A stretch of DNA of 64,000 nucleotides from DT-111 sp965263225 (GCA_965263225.1 CBDHHG010000021.1:310001-374000); one strand, 5' to 3'. Shown: positions 41,649 through 52,113, numbered from the stretch's first letter. Numbers and translations are program-made. The notes: generated by a model not told the origin, from the letters alone.

Positions 41649-43919
41649 ATGCCTTGGACCATCGAGATACATCATATCGCCATGAGTCGAAAGGGTGATG
41701 CTACCCTAATTCGAGTGATAGAAACCGCGCCATTAGCTGCCGGAGTTGGAGGAGTTCCTATACAAAAAAATGTCTTAATCGATGGTGGGGTACAAGGTGA
41801 TGGGAATATTGTGGATGGATATGTAGCGGCCACTTTAGGCGGCGCCCCCTTGGATATAATTATAGCTACACATTATGATGAAGATCACTTTGGTGGGTTA
41901 CGCACAATCTTGAATTTACCCGCAGCACGTTATGCTAACTCAATTCTATTTGACCAGGGAGAACAAGGAAATGTAACTTTCAAATATAGGAGAGATAGAT
42001 CTATCAATGTTCATGTAGGGGATGGTGGCAGATCCCAAGACTATACTAACTATATCACCGCAATTGCTACCAATCCAAATAGAATCAGAGTAACAAAAAA
42101 AGTCATCAGTAACGCTCCTGCAGCTACCCCGCTAGGCGGCCTGGGTTGGCGCGATCCAAACTGGCTACTGAACAAGGAAATATTATGGTGTCAACCACAA
42201 AGATATGATGCTAATGGCGAATATAATCCGTATGGAAACCATCAAAAAAATGCCGGTGTCGGTGGTATTACTTATCCTCCCCTCCCCGCTGGTCAGCAAT
42301 ACAGTGCAGGTAATCCCAATAATGCAGACTGGGACATGAATGGCGACCCAAGAAATATAGCCGGAGCCCCTTTGATCCCGGCTGGTGCCCCTACACTTCG
42401 GTGTATTGCGGTGAATCAATATATAAGAGGAGCGGGTATTGCCAATCCGGTTACAGCGGGCATAGGTGCCGACCCAAAAAATGAAAAAAGTCTGGCCTTT
42501 GTTCTTCAGTACAACAACTTCAAATATTATATCGGTGGTGATATTGAAGAGGCACAAGAAGACCATATTATGCAGAATCTAAATCCCACCAATGATATTC
42601 CGGGAAGGGTATTAAGTATGAAAGCCAGTCATCATGGAGCAGCTACGGCAACTTCGAGGGGTTTTATCACGAGAATGCGCCCCAGTGCAGTAGTCATTTC
42701 CTGTGGAACCGACAATCAATTTCACCATCCCAAACAACGTACCATCAATGTATTGGATGGTTATGAACATACTCCCATTCTAGCAGATGCTACCCAAGAA
42801 AATCGACATCCCAATTTCCCTCCGCCCGCTCCTTTTGTTCCCATCCCCAATTACCTGACCGGATACCAAATTCCTAACAGTAACAACCCTAATGACCCCG
42901 TTTCTGGAGGAGGATATATGTCTAAAGTAGCGGGTGATCCTGGAAAAGTAGCGGGTAACGGGGTGCCTGCAGCCATTCCTAGTGTCAGGGGAAATATCGT
43001 CTTAACAGTAAATCAAACCCAATCCAACAACGCTGTAGTGGGTCAAATATATCGGGGTATTCAAGCTGCAGCCAATAATGCGCTATTTGGTGGTTTGGCC
43101 AAGACGCCAGCCCAAATCCGGGCTATTGCAGACGCTGGTTCTACCTATGGGGTAGCGGCAGCGGTTGCGTTGGCCTCCGGTGCTACGCTGCCACAAGCTA
43201 GGGCCGCACTAAATGCAGCCGCTCATGTTGGCACAGATGCGAATGGTGTGGGGGTGATCCAGACCTCTATCGCAGCGGTGGGCAATGCTGTAGCCCAAAC
43301 AGCGGCTGCCAATGGAATCCTAGATGGGGGAGGTGCCCCCCGTGTGCTGGCCATCGGAGGAGGGGTTTCGGAAGCTATAGGATATGCAATGGCGGGAGAG
43401 ACCGCCGCAAACATCACGCAAGCCATTGGCCAGGTTGGAGGGAATGCCATAGGAGGGCAGGCGGCGGGTCATGCTGCTAATCTTGTCTTTCATTTCGCAC
43501 CAGGAAATCGCCAAGAAGCTGCCGGTTTCACTGCGGCTGCGGCTATGGGAGCAGGGCTCTCTGGCGCTGCAATGAGACCATCTGCTGTAATTAGCGCAGC
43601 AATTGGCGCGCAAGAAATTGCTAATCTAACTGCCATTGAAATGGCCACCCTGATAACCGATATTGGTATGGCCGCTGGCATGGCCAATAACTTGGCTGCT
43701 TTTGTGGGTGCTATTGCTAGCGCAACCTTCTACTTAGGTGAACCACCAGCTGTTAATCAAGCGGTACAAGCTGCCTTAACTCGTGCAGGGGCTGCGGGAG
43801 CAGCAGCAGCAGGGATAGCTGCGCAGGCAGCAGCCACCATCGCCAATCCTACGCTGTTTTCTGTCAACTTCCATAGCATAGAACCGGGTGTAGTGACTCC
43901 CATTAACCATACCTCCTAA
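41649..43919 (+). CDS. P4: metallo-beta-lactamase-fold hydrolase with Ala/Gly-rich C-terminal domain
   Basis: This 756-aa protein has the MBL motif HYDEDH (His75, Asp77, Asp79, His80), a metal Asp298 in YYIGGDIEEA and SHHG (His328-His329), the pattern of ComEC/Rec2-type MBL hydrolases. Residues ~455-740 are strikingly rich in Ala and Gly (for example AAAMGAGLSGAAM, AGAAAAGIAAQAAATIA) with few charged residues, suggesting packed helices that could insert in a membrane. There is no signal peptide. It is followed after 10 bp by the 1434-aa gene. The enzyme half could cut a phosphodiester or similar bond; the substrate is unknown. Confidence 0.8.
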   Translation: MPWTIEIHHIAMSRKGDATLIRVIETAPLAAGVGGVPIQKNVLIDGGVQGDGNIVDGYVAATLGGAPLDIIIATHYDEDHFGGLRTILNLPAARYANSILFDQGEQGNVTFKYRRDRSINVHVGDGGRSQDYTNYITAIATNPNRIRVTKKVISNAPAATPLGGLGWRDPNWLLNKEILWCQPQRYDANGEYNPYGNHQKNAGVGGITYPPLPAGQQYSAGNPNNADWDMNGDPRNIAGAPLIPAGAPTLRCIAVNQYIRGAGIANPVTAGIGADPKNEKSLAFVLQYNNFKYYIGGDIEEAQEDHIMQNLNPTNDIPGRVLSMKASHHGAATATSRGFITRMRPSAVVISCGTDNQFHHPKQRTINVLDGYEHTPILADATQENRHPNFPPPAPFVPIPNYLTGYQIPNSNNPNDPVSGGGYMSKVAGDPGKVAGNGVPAAIPSVRGNIVLTVNQTQSNNAVVGQIYRGIQAAANNALFGGLAKTPAQIRAIADAGSTYGVAAAVALASGATLPQARAALNAAAHVGTDANGVGVIQTSIAAVGNAVAQTAAANGILDGGGAPRVLAIGGGVSEAIGYAMAGETAANITQAIGQVGGNAIGGQAAGHAANLVFHFAPGNRQEAAGFTAAAAMGAGLSGAAMRPSAVISAAIGAQEIANLTAIEMATLITDIGMAAGMANNLAAFVGAIASATFYLGEPPAVNQAVQAALTRAGAAGAAAAGIAAQAAATIANPTLFSVNFHSIEPGVVTPINHTS

Positions 43920-43929
43920 ACCTACTTTC

Positions 43930-46900
43930 ATGAGTAATGTTGCCGATCTACATACACGCCTAGTAACAGACACGCAAGCCGGTAAGCTAACGCTCAGTCA
44001 AGATAACTTTGCCCTGGAAGGTGGCATAGAATTCATCAATTCCCTACCTGCCCGTCAGCTATCTCTAACCCAACCCAACCTCCAACTTGAGGAAGCCGAT
44101 AAAAAACTAACGATATCCGCTGAGCTTGCGGAATCATGGCCTATTATTGGCTTGACCGGAAAGACTATAGCTGTTAGCCACATTCAAGCCATAGTAACAG
44201 AAAAATCAGGCCCCAGCAGGCTTACTGTTGATATGCGATTTAATGGGACCCTGCCGTTAGGGCTTGTCGACTTAGCCCTAAACGGCCAAGTAGTGGATTC
44301 TTACCATGTCCGATTTCAACTTTCAGGCATAGTGGATGAAAACCACCTGTTTACCGATATTGCTGCCCTGATCAATCCAAATGGTCTGACTAACTATTTG
44401 CCCGATATTGATCTTTTTCATAAAATCCCGTTTAGTGCTTTCTCCCTTGCCTTTGGTTTTTCTAGGCAGTCTGTGACAACGGTCAGTTTTACATCGAACA
44501 TCAATACGGATTGGCAGATTATTGACCAATTAGCTGCCGTCAAACAGATAGGTTTAACCATCAATAGTAATTTCCAATTTAGTCCTGGTGGATTTATACA
44601 TTCTTTTAACGGAGATATTCATGGAACGCTCAAAATTGGGCAAGATTTTGGCGTGAAATTGGCACTGAAAGAGCAGGATAATTGGGAAGTCGAGATCATT
44701 CCTTCTGATGGTAACGTTCTGCCCGCATTTGGTGCTTTATTTGGGCTGGTCGGAGGCCCTAGTGTACAGCAAACATTTGAAGATGGGCTAAACCGACTGG
44801 GCCTGGGAGCCGTAGCTATTGACGATATCAAGGTGGGCTTCAGTCTACGAACAAAAACCATTACCAGGATATTTATTCTGGGGCACATCGTGCTAGATCA
44901 GATCCGATTTGATATTTCCCTGCTATTACCAAGTCTGGAAATCAATGGCTCCCTCTCCCCTACTACCCCCATTCACCTAAAAGCCCTATTAGATAAACAC
45001 CTACCCAGTGGTAGCATTTTTCCTGTAGTTGACATAGAAAGCTTGCATGTAGCGGCACAGATTAAAGATAAAGCCTTCAGTTTCAGCGCCTATATTAGTA
45101 GTGATTTTCAAATTGAGGTGAGCCATCTCTCCATAGGCTTTAGAGAAGTTAATTTCCAAATCAATAAGACGCCTGAGGGGACCACTGGATTTATTGATGC
45201 CACCATCTCCATCGCTGATTATGATTTCACCATAGTAGCCCAACATTTAGACGCCAATGGCGGATGGCATTTTGAAGGTAAGACCAAATCGAATGAAGAT
45301 ATCCCGATCGGCACTTTGATGCAACACATTGCTAGTCAGTTCAATGTTGATCAAGAACTACCGGACCCTATCAAATCCCTGACCGTAAAAAATCTTTTCA
45401 TCGCTTTTGATACGGAGACGAAGGATTTCACCTACAAGTGCACCTGTGATTTTACGATTGATGGCCAAGCAGCAGAGATTCTGATCGATGTTGAACTGAA
45501 GCAACAGGATAATTTTTATACGAAATCATTTACAGGTGTCATTCAGTTGGATCCGCTCGAATTTGATGTCATTTTCAGTCAGGATCTAAACGCCACCGCC
45601 TTTCTTGCTTCCTATCGAAATCTAGTGGGAGGTGAGATTCCAATCGTATGGTTGGTGGAATCCGTAACCGATAATGAAGCCATTTTGGGTGCAATTGAGC
45701 ACATTAAAGTCGAGCTGAAGGATGCGCTTTTTGCCTTTTACAAAACGGATACCAAAAAGGCACTTTTTGCCATTGATCTGGGTGTTGGTATAGATCTCAC
45801 CCAATTGCCATTGGTGGGGAAACTTTTTCCATCGAAAGATAGTATCAGCTTGATGTTCCAACCTTTGATCGCTTCCAAAAATTTCACTAAGACACCCGAA
45901 TTAGATCAACTCTCGGCGCTGGTACCAACCGGAGGTACCACGCTACCGCAACGAGATATAGAGGCGGGCTTTGGCCTATCGGCCAGTATGAAAATAGCCG
46001 ATTTAAATATTGATATGTCATTGCCGGTCAGTATGAATCAGCAAGGGCAACTACAGCAGGACAGCAATGCCGATACCGGAGGGGATACCGCTCCTGCCCC
46101 AACTGCCAGCACCAATTCTATTCGCTGGTTTAATGTGCAAAAGAAATTGGGGCCCATTTACTTCGAAAAGGTGGGCATGCAGTACCAGGATAGTCAATTG
46201 TCCTTTCTGCTTTCGGCATCCTTGACGCTGGGTCCACTTTCCGTCTCTTTAAATGGACTGGGAGCTACAACCGCTTTACACCCAATCCATCCCTCCTTCT
46301 TCCTGAATGGACTGGCGATAGAATACAAGAGCGATGCCCTGGAAATAGGAGGAGCCCTCTTGAAAAACCCAAGTCCACCAGCCAATGTAAATTTTGAATA
46401 TGATGGAGCTGCTATCATTAAAACAGAGGCATTAACGCTCTCCGCCTTGGGTTCCTATGCGGAGCTAAAGACGGGTGATCCCTCTCTGTTTATTTACGCC
46501 GTCCTAGATTATCCACTGGGTGGCCCAGCCTTCTTTTTCGTGACCGGCTTGGCAGCAGGTTTTGGCTACAATCGAGGCCTGCGGGCACCGAGTATCGAGC
46601 AAGTCGCCTCCTTCCCCTTAGTCAGTGATGTGGTCAATGGATCAGCAAAAGCGGCATCGGGAGCACAAGATTTAACCAACAAGCTCAATGCCTTAGCAGC
46701 CTATATCCCGCCACAGAACGGCCAATATTTTCTCGCCGTCGGCATCAAGTTTAATTCCTTCAAGCTGATTGACGCCTTCGCTTTGCTCACGGTCTCGTTT
46801 GGTCAACACTTTGAAATTGATCTACTCGGACTTGCTACTTTAACCGTCCCGACTGAAATAGGCGCAGGGGTTGATCCACTAGCAGAGGTGCAACTGGCGA

Positions 46901-48234
46901 TCAAAGTCAGTTTTATTCCCGATGAAGGCTTCCTAGGCGTTGAGGCAAGGCTCACGAATGCGTCCTACATCTTATCGAAAAATTGCCACTTGACCGGAGG
47001 CTTTGCCTTCTACAGTTGGTTTAGCGGCCCTCATAAGGGGGATTTCGCATTGACCTTAGGTGGCTACCATAAATCATTTGTGGCACCCGCGCACTATCCA
47101 CAGGTACCACGAGTAGGGTTTAACTGGCAAGTAGATTCGAAGGTGAGTATCAAGGGAGACATGTATTTCGCCTTGGTGCCCTCTGCGGTGATGGCTGGGG
47201 GGCATTTACAAGCCCTATGGGATAGCGGGGATTTAAAGGCATGGTTTATCTTGGGGGCAGATTTTCTCATCTCCTGGAAGCCCTATCACTACGACGCCGA
47301 GATATACGTGGATATGGGCGTTTCCTATACCTTCAGTTTCTTTGGGAGACATACCATAAAAGTAGAACTGGGCGCGGATTTGCACATTTGGGGGCCAGAT
47401 TTTTCAGGGAATGCAAGGATTCATCTGTGGATTATCAGCTTTGATGTCACCTTTGGTGCGGGTGCGGCCCAGAATCCACAACCAATCGATTGGGCAGCGT
47501 TCAAAACATCTTTCCTGCCGCAATCAGAAGATATTTGCAGCATCGCCGTACAAGATGGTTTAATCCGCAAGTCCACCGATGATGCCAAAGACTTGGGGGT
47601 AGTAAACCCAAAAGAATTGGTTTTGATTACCAATTCTGTCATCCCTGCCAAGACAGCTACCTCCGCCAATACGACAAACCTGGGATTAGAAACGGTAAAT
47701 CCAGATTTTGGTATTGCTCCCATGGCAGTGTCTGATTTAACTTCCCATCAAGAAATCGAAATCAAGATAAATAATCAACCCGTCACGAATAGGTTTATAT
47801 TCGAGCCTATCTTAAAGGAAGTTCCCGCTGGTCTTTGGGGTAAAAAAGTCAAAGCTGCTGTCAATGGGAAAAAGATCATTCCCAATACCCTGGCTGGCTA
47901 TAAAATCTCTCCAGCACGCCCTGAAGAACCTGATTCAACGCAAGAGGTAGATAGAAAGAAGTTTGCCTTTGAAACAGACGCCCTTCCGTCCGTTTATCGG
48001 TGGAAAGCACTGGGTTCATTTAAAAGTGATCAGCAAACTGAAACCCAGCATCGAAACAGGATTCGTAGGAGTATCGCCAGCCCGAGAACAATTACAGCTC
48101 GTACCAGACTGCTAAAGGCGCTACAGATGGATAAAGAATTGGTTGATGTAAGACCCAATGTAGCAGACGCCTTTGTTATAGCTCCCGATGTTGGCGAGCA
48201 TAGACCGCATCTAGAAGAAGAAGCCCTCGGATAA
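43930..48234 (+). CDS. P5: giant beta-rich protein, probably DUF6603 (1434 aa)
   Basis: From residue ~50 the protein is a long run of alternating beta strands (LTVDMRFNGTLPLGLVDLAL and similar). The part around residues 725-1200 fits what I recall of DUF6603: WFNVQKKLGPIYFEKVGMQY, FFLNGLAIEYKSDALEIGGAL and GLAAGFGYNRGLRAPSI. The last ~150 residues are charged and less ordered. There is no signal peptide, TM segment or catalytic motif. It begins 10 bp after P4 and is followed at once by P6, so co-expression is likely. The family assignment is from memory. Confidence 0.7.
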   Translation: MSNVADLHTRLVTDTQAGKLTLSQDNFALEGGIEFINSLPARQLSLTQPNLQLEEADKKLTISAELAESWPIIGLTGKTIAVSHIQAIVTEKSGPSRLTVDMRFNGTLPLGLVDLALNGQVVDSYHVRFQLSGIVDENHLFTDIAALINPNGLTNYLPDIDLFHKIPFSAFSLAFGFSRQSVTTVSFTSNINTDWQIIDQLAAVKQIGLTINSNFQFSPGGFIHSFNGDIHGTLKIGQDFGVKLALKEQDNWEVEIIPSDGNVLPAFGALFGLVGGPSVQQTFEDGLNRLGLGAVAIDDIKVGFSLRTKTITRIFILGHIVLDQIRFDISLLLPSLEINGSLSPTTPIHLKALLDKHLPSGSIFPVVDIESLHVAAQIKDKAFSFSAYISSDFQIEVSHLSIGFREVNFQINKTPEGTTGFIDATISIADYDFTIVAQHLDANGGWHFEGKTKSNEDIPIGTLMQHIASQFNVDQELPDPIKSLTVKNLFIAFDTETKDFTYKCTCDFTIDGQAAEILIDVELKQQDNFYTKSFTGVIQLDPLEFDVIFSQDLNATAFLASYRNLVGGEIPIVWLVESVTDNEAILGAIEHIKVELKDALFAFYKTDTKKALFAIDLGVGIDLTQLPLVGKLFPSKDSISLMFQPLIASKNFTKTPELDQLSALVPTGGTTLPQRDIEAGFGLSASMKIADLNIDMSLPVSMNQQGQLQQDSNADTGGDTAPAPTASTNSIRWFNVQKKLGPIYFEKVGMQYQDSQLSFLLSASLTLGPLSVSLNGLGATTALHPIHPSFFLNGLAIEYKSDALEIGGALLKNPSPPANVNFEYDGAAIIKTEALTLSALGSYAELKTGDPSLFIYAVLDYPLGGPAFFFVTGLAAGFGYNRGLRAPSIEQVASFPLVSDVVNGSAKAASGAQDLTNKLNALAAYIPPQNGQYFLAVGIKFNSFKLIDAFALLTVSFGQHFEIDLLGLATLTVPTEIGAGVDPLAEVQLAIKVSFIPDEGFLGVEARLTNASYILSKNCHLTGGFAFYSWFSGPHKGDFALTLGGYHKSFVAPAHYPQVPRVGFNWQVDSKVSIKGDMYFALVPSAVMAGGHLQALWDSGDLKAWFILGADFLISWKPYHYDAEIYVDMGVSYTFSFFGRHTIKVELGADLHIWGPDFSGNARIHLWIISFDVTFGAGAAQNPQPIDWAAFKTSFLPQSEDICSIAVQDGLIRKSTDDAKDLGVVNPKELVLITNSVIPAKTATSANTTNLGLETVNPDFGIAPMAVSDLTSHQEIEIKINNQPVTNRFIFEPILKEVPAGLWGKKVKAAVNGKKIIPNTLAGYKISPARPEEPDSTQEVDRKKFAFETDALPSVYRWKALGSFKSDQQTETQHRNRIRRSIASPRTITARTRLLKALQMDKELVDVRPNVADAFVIAPDVGEHRPHLEEEALG

Positions 48235-48262
48235 TTGTACAAACTTGGAAAACGCCAACAGA

Positions 48263-50389
48263 ATGGATTCTAATACGACTCAAGCTCCACCACCTCTAGT
48301 TCAGTTTCTGGAATTTCACAAGCCCATATTAAGTATTGGGACGTATGAGGTTGCTGTTACGCAAACCCTCACGAGCAGTAAAATTCCTGCTCAAGAACAA
48401 CAACCCTTTAGTCGCTGTGCTACCTTTCATGTCAACGGGGAGCAATTCAAGATACAGCCACGTGATCTTAACATGATCTTTCCCCCTGAAAACTCAAAGG
48501 GGGAACATGGCAATGTCCTGCCCCACCTCATCCTGAATCGGAGTACCTTACCTTGGGAACGTTCTGCGGTCGCTGGTCAGAGCCTTCCATGGTTGGCCTT
48601 ACTCGTGTTGCACGAAGGGGAAGAAAATCGTTTTCAAACGAGCAATGTCAAGTTAGGCGATTTGCAATCACCTCAATCTAATGCTTCGGCCTGGCCCGGC
48701 ATTAGCGAAACGCTACCCGCTCCCGAAGCCGCCGAAACAGTCAAGATAGTGGATGTAAAATGGCAACTCCTGAAGGAAATTTTACCCACAACCCAAGATT
48801 TGAAGCTCCTGGCTCATGTACGTCAGGGCTTAGACTTGGCCCAAAAGCCAGTTGGGGATGAAAAAGCGGTAATTGTGGCCAATCGCTTGCCCTTGAAAGG
48901 GGGTATGACGACCGTACACCTGATATCCTTGGAAAACCGGTATGACAGCAATGGCTTTGTTCAAACCGGCCTGGATGACGATCACTTGGTCCGTTTGATT
49001 AGCTTACAAACTTGGAAGTTTTACTGTGAGAGCAAGAATAGTTATAAGATTACGGATGCTGTACTGAATAAATTTCGACAGCTTAATTTTCATGTAGCCG
49101 ACCTTGACAGGTTAGATACGGTGAAGAATGAGGAGATTATCGGTAGTGCTGAGTTTATTACTGAAATTACCAATAAGAGCGGGATCAACTTTTCTGCCGA
49201 TGATAAACAGACGCTACTCAAATATGCCGTTTTTCATAAACAGACCTTCAAAGGACTTTTAGAACATTTAGATAAGAACACTTTACAACTTCCCGCTGTC
49301 CATGATACGCAAGCTGATCATTATTTAACCGACAGTTTTGTGCCTTTACCCCATCATTTTAGACTAGGCCAGCAATCCGTTTCCTGGTACCGGGGTCCGC
49401 TGATTGCGGGGAATAATACGGCAGCTCCTATTCAATTGCCTGTTCAATTGGGGGATCAATTGATACGTTATGAGGCTGCCCTGGGTATGTTTGATGTTTC
49501 CTATGCAGCAGCTTGGGAATTAGGTCGAATGTTATTGCTCGGTAGCAAACGAACGGCTGTCAGCCTTTATCAGTGGAAACGTCAGTATTATCAAAGCCGT
49601 TGTCAGGCAGAGCAGCTATTGACCCATCCCCACTTGGTGCCGCACGCCGTATCCACGCCTACCCCATTAGCCATGCCCACGCAATTGAGTAATTGGTTCA
49701 CTAACTTGAGTCTCCTAAAAGGAGTTCCTTTCAATTATCTGGTACCAAATGAAGACATGCTTCCACCAGAATCTATCCGATTTTTTACGATAGATACGCA
49801 ATGGATAGACTGTTTACTGGATGGCGCGTTTAGCTTAGGTAGAGTAGCCAGTCATGATCATCAAGTAGACCAAAACAATAGGCAAGCACCAAAAATCAAA
49901 GCCCAGCAAGCTATTACGGGTTGTCTACTACGCTCTGAAGTGGTAGCGGGTTGGCCCGACATCATGGTAGATGCTTACTCAGTGAAAGCCGTAGGTACCG
50001 AAGATATAGCAGAAAACAAAAAACTCCCATTTCTACGCAAGGAGTACCTCTCCAAAAATGTTATGCTCTGCCTATTTGATGGAGAGGTAAAGACACTTGA
50101 CCTTCACCAAAAACCTGAGACCTTACATTTTGGCCTGGACCTCACTGACCAGGAAGGGGTATACAATAAGCCATTACGGGATAAGGAGGGGCAGCAAATT
50201 GCTGCCAGGATTACGGATATTCCCTGGAAGAACCAAACGCTTGAAGTTCTGAATATTGATGGGCCCCAAGGTCTGCGTAGTAAAATTGCTAGCTTTAACA
50301 CACAAACCGGATTTAGTAACATCACTGCGGCAGAATTTGGTTTAACCATGGTAGAAGGTGTACAGAGAGTACGCTTCATACAATCATGA
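48263..50389 (+). CDS. P6: 708-aa protein of unknown family, end of the cluster
   Basis: The ATG at 48263 is chosen over an in-frame TTG 18 bases earlier. The N-terminal part reads VNGEQFKIQPRDLNMIFPPE and STLPWERSAVAGQSLPWLAL. Later segments (FVPLPHHFRLGQQSVSWYRG, AAWELGRMLLLGSKRTA) look like a folded core with a conserved Trp/Tyr-rich surface. I do not recognise a family or catalytic motif, and there is no signal peptide. It ends the six-gene run, followed by two minus-strand genes facing it. Confidence 0.7.
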   Translation: MDSNTTQAPPPLVQFLEFHKPILSIGTYEVAVTQTLTSSKIPAQEQQPFSRCATFHVNGEQFKIQPRDLNMIFPPENSKGEHGNVLPHLILNRSTLPWERSAVAGQSLPWLALLVLHEGEENRFQTSNVKLGDLQSPQSNASAWPGISETLPAPEAAETVKIVDVKWQLLKEILPTTQDLKLLAHVRQGLDLAQKPVGDEKAVIVANRLPLKGGMTTVHLISLENRYDSNGFVQTGLDDDHLVRLISLQTWKFYCESKNSYKITDAVLNKFRQLNFHVADLDRLDTVKNEEIIGSAEFITEITNKSGINFSADDKQTLLKYAVFHKQTFKGLLEHLDKNTLQLPAVHDTQADHYLTDSFVPLPHHFRLGQQSVSWYRGPLIAGNNTAAPIQLPVQLGDQLIRYEAALGMFDVSYAAAWELGRMLLLGSKRTAVSLYQWKRQYYQSRCQAEQLLTHPHLVPHAVSTPTPLAMPTQLSNWFTNLSLLKGVPFNYLVPNEDMLPPESIRFFTIDTQWIDCLLDGAFSLGRVASHDHQVDQNNRQAPKIKAQQAITGCLLRSEVVAGWPDIMVDAYSVKAVGTEDIAENKKLPFLRKEYLSKNVMLCLFDGEVKTLDLHQKPETLHFGLDLTDQEGVYNKPLRDKEGQQIAARITDIPWKNQTLEVLNIDGPQGLRSKIASFNTQTGFSNITAAEFGLTMVEGVQRVRFIQS

Positions 50390-50488
50390 GGTAAGCGGTA
50401 ACTATAAAAAGCGATCAGCCCATTAATAATTCCCGAAACAGATCACGTCCCTCCTGCTTATGCACGAGAGAGCATACCCCTAATTACC

Positions 50489-51460
50489 TCATGGAGAGGT
50501 AGGGTCTATTAGAGAATATCTACGATTTGGACAATCAAGGATAAGCACCTTCCCCATAAAGATTTGATTACCAATCATACCTCCCATCCCCGTTAGTTGA
50601 ACCCCCAATCGTTGCAAAAAAGAAGTGCCTTTAATATAGGTGACCTGCTGTAAGGGGATGGATAAATTTTTGAAGTTGATCTTCTTATCCGAAGCAATAT
50701 TGAAAGCCGTTAATTGTTTCTTCCATGATCTCACTTTAAAAGCCTCTTCGGGCTCGGCTCCTTCTTTGGAAAGTTTTTTCCAGTTTCTCTTATTGGTGAT
50801 GAGTTCAAAGCCGCTACTGCCTGAATCATGTAGTAGCTTGCGTTTTCTACCTGCCACCTCGGCAGGGATGAGTACTTTGCGCAAATTGAACTTTAGTTCA
50901 TGAAACTCAAGCTCTTGACCAAAAGCAGAAAGATCTACTCCGAAGTAACAACTATGCTGATCAAAGTCCATCACGGTAACTATCTTGTCGATGATATCGG
51001 CTCCTAACGTTCCAATCTTGACCTTTCTGCCGCTCGCCCAATCAATAGGTTTTTCCCCTCTTTCATACAGTTTGAAGTTTGGGGAATGGACTTTCATTTT
51101 GCCCAGTCGGAAAGTCTGCACAGTGGAGGTAGAGGTACTATCTAGAAATCCCATTTGATTCGGATATCTTTCTCGAATGGCAAGCATGCTCTTTTTGTAC
51201 AATAATGTACTAGGGGCCCCAGTATCAAATTGCAGATAAAAGGTATCAGGGACGCCCGGAAATTGAATGGGCAGGTACATAGCAGCAATATCACTGTCCT
51301 TGGACTTGGCCCATTGAATAGGGACCGCTCCACTCGATTCGCTTAATTCCAGATAATTGGGGTCCGGAGTAAAAGTCTTCTTAAAGAAAAAATAGGCTCC
51401 CGTTGCCCCTATGATTATAAGCCCAAACAGGCTAATCACTACGATTTTTAATGCCTTCAT
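50489..51460 (-). CDS. Membrane-anchored retropepsin-like aspartic protease
   Basis: This 323-aa protein has one N-terminal membrane anchor (IVVISLFGLIIIGATGAYFFF). Two aspartic-protease-like motifs follow: DTGAPSTLL near residue 80 and HDSGSSGFELI near residue 216, as expected for a two-lobed pepsin/retropepsin fold in one chain. The protease domain probably faces the periplasm. It converges on the end of P6 and is preceded by an HTH gene on the same strand. Any link to the cluster is only by position. Confidence 0.75.
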   Translation of the reverse strand: MKALKIVVISLFGLIIIGATGAYFFFKKTFTPDPNYLELSESSGAVPIQWAKSKDSDIAAMYLPIQFPGVPDTFYLQFDTGAPSTLLYKKSMLAIRERYPNQMGFLDSTSTSTVQTFRLGKMKVHSPNFKLYERGEKPIDWASGRKVKIGTLGADIIDKIVTVMDFDQHSCYFGVDLSAFGQELEFHELKFNLRKVLIPAEVAGRKRKLLHDSGSSGFELITNKRNWKKLSKEGAEPEEAFKVRSWKKQLTAFNIASDKKINFKNLSIPLQQVTYIKGTSFLQRLGVQLTGMGGMIGNQIFMGKVLILDCPNRRYSLIDPTSP

Positions 51461-51543
51461 CTTCGATTAATTTATTTGTGCCAAAGATGAGTAGGATAGC
51501 GAAGTTTGAACACGACAGTGGGCCGTCAATAAGGTGACAATTC

Positions 51544-52113
51544 CTATAAAAACTGGATTTTGAGGGGTAGAATATGGTAGTCTTTGCGGGAAAGTGCCTG
51601 CGCCGTCTTGAAGATAAAGTAAAGGTTGATGCCTACGGAAATCAGGCTAAGAACAAGCATCAGGGAGAAAGGGGCGGTAACATAGTCTTGTAAGAAAGGG
51701 CTGAATATCAAGATAAGAACGGTACATAAGGTCCAAAAGATCTGAAAATTCAGAATTTTCCTACCTACTGTATCTACGAGTGCATAAACGCGGTATTTCT
51801 GCCACAGCATAAACGGGACGATTAGGTTACCAAAAGGAATACCTAGAAAACAAAGGGTAGCCAGGTTGATTAGTTTCAGCTTTAGGTTTTCTTCAGCCTC
51901 TTCCTCACTAGCAGCAAATTTTTCCTCCTGCAGCTGGTTGGTATCTACTCCTAAAGCCTGCGCTAATACCTGCAGTGTATGTCCTTTCGGAATACTTTGC
52001 CCCGATTCCACTCTTTGGATGGTCCGGATAGATAAGCTCGCTAGCTCCGCTAATTCAGCTTGCGTGTAGCCGAGTGTTTCTCTCAATGTACGAACCTTGT
52101 TTTTAATCATCAT
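51544..52113 (-). CDS. XRE-type HTH regulator with C-terminal membrane domain (DUF4870-like)
   Basis: This 189-aa protein has a cro/C1 helix-turn-helix at residues 5-60 (LGYTQAELAELASLSIRTIQ). After it come three or four hydrophobic segments (LATLCFLGIPFGNLIVPF, ILIFSPFLQDYV). This DUF4870-type arrangement is common in Bacteroidota. A membrane-bound transcription regulator is likely, or the membrane part serves as sensor. It lies 83 bp upstream of the protease gene on the same strand and may control it. Confidence 0.8.
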   Translation of the reverse strand: MMIKNKVRTLRETLGYTQAELAELASLSIRTIQRVESGQSIPKGHTLQVLAQALGVDTNQLQEEKFAASEEEAEENLKLKLINLATLCFLGIPFGNLIVPFMLWQKYRVYALVDTVGRKILNFQIFWTLCTVLILIFSPFLQDYVTAPFSLMLVLSLISVGINLYFIFKTAQALSRKDYHILPLKIQFL

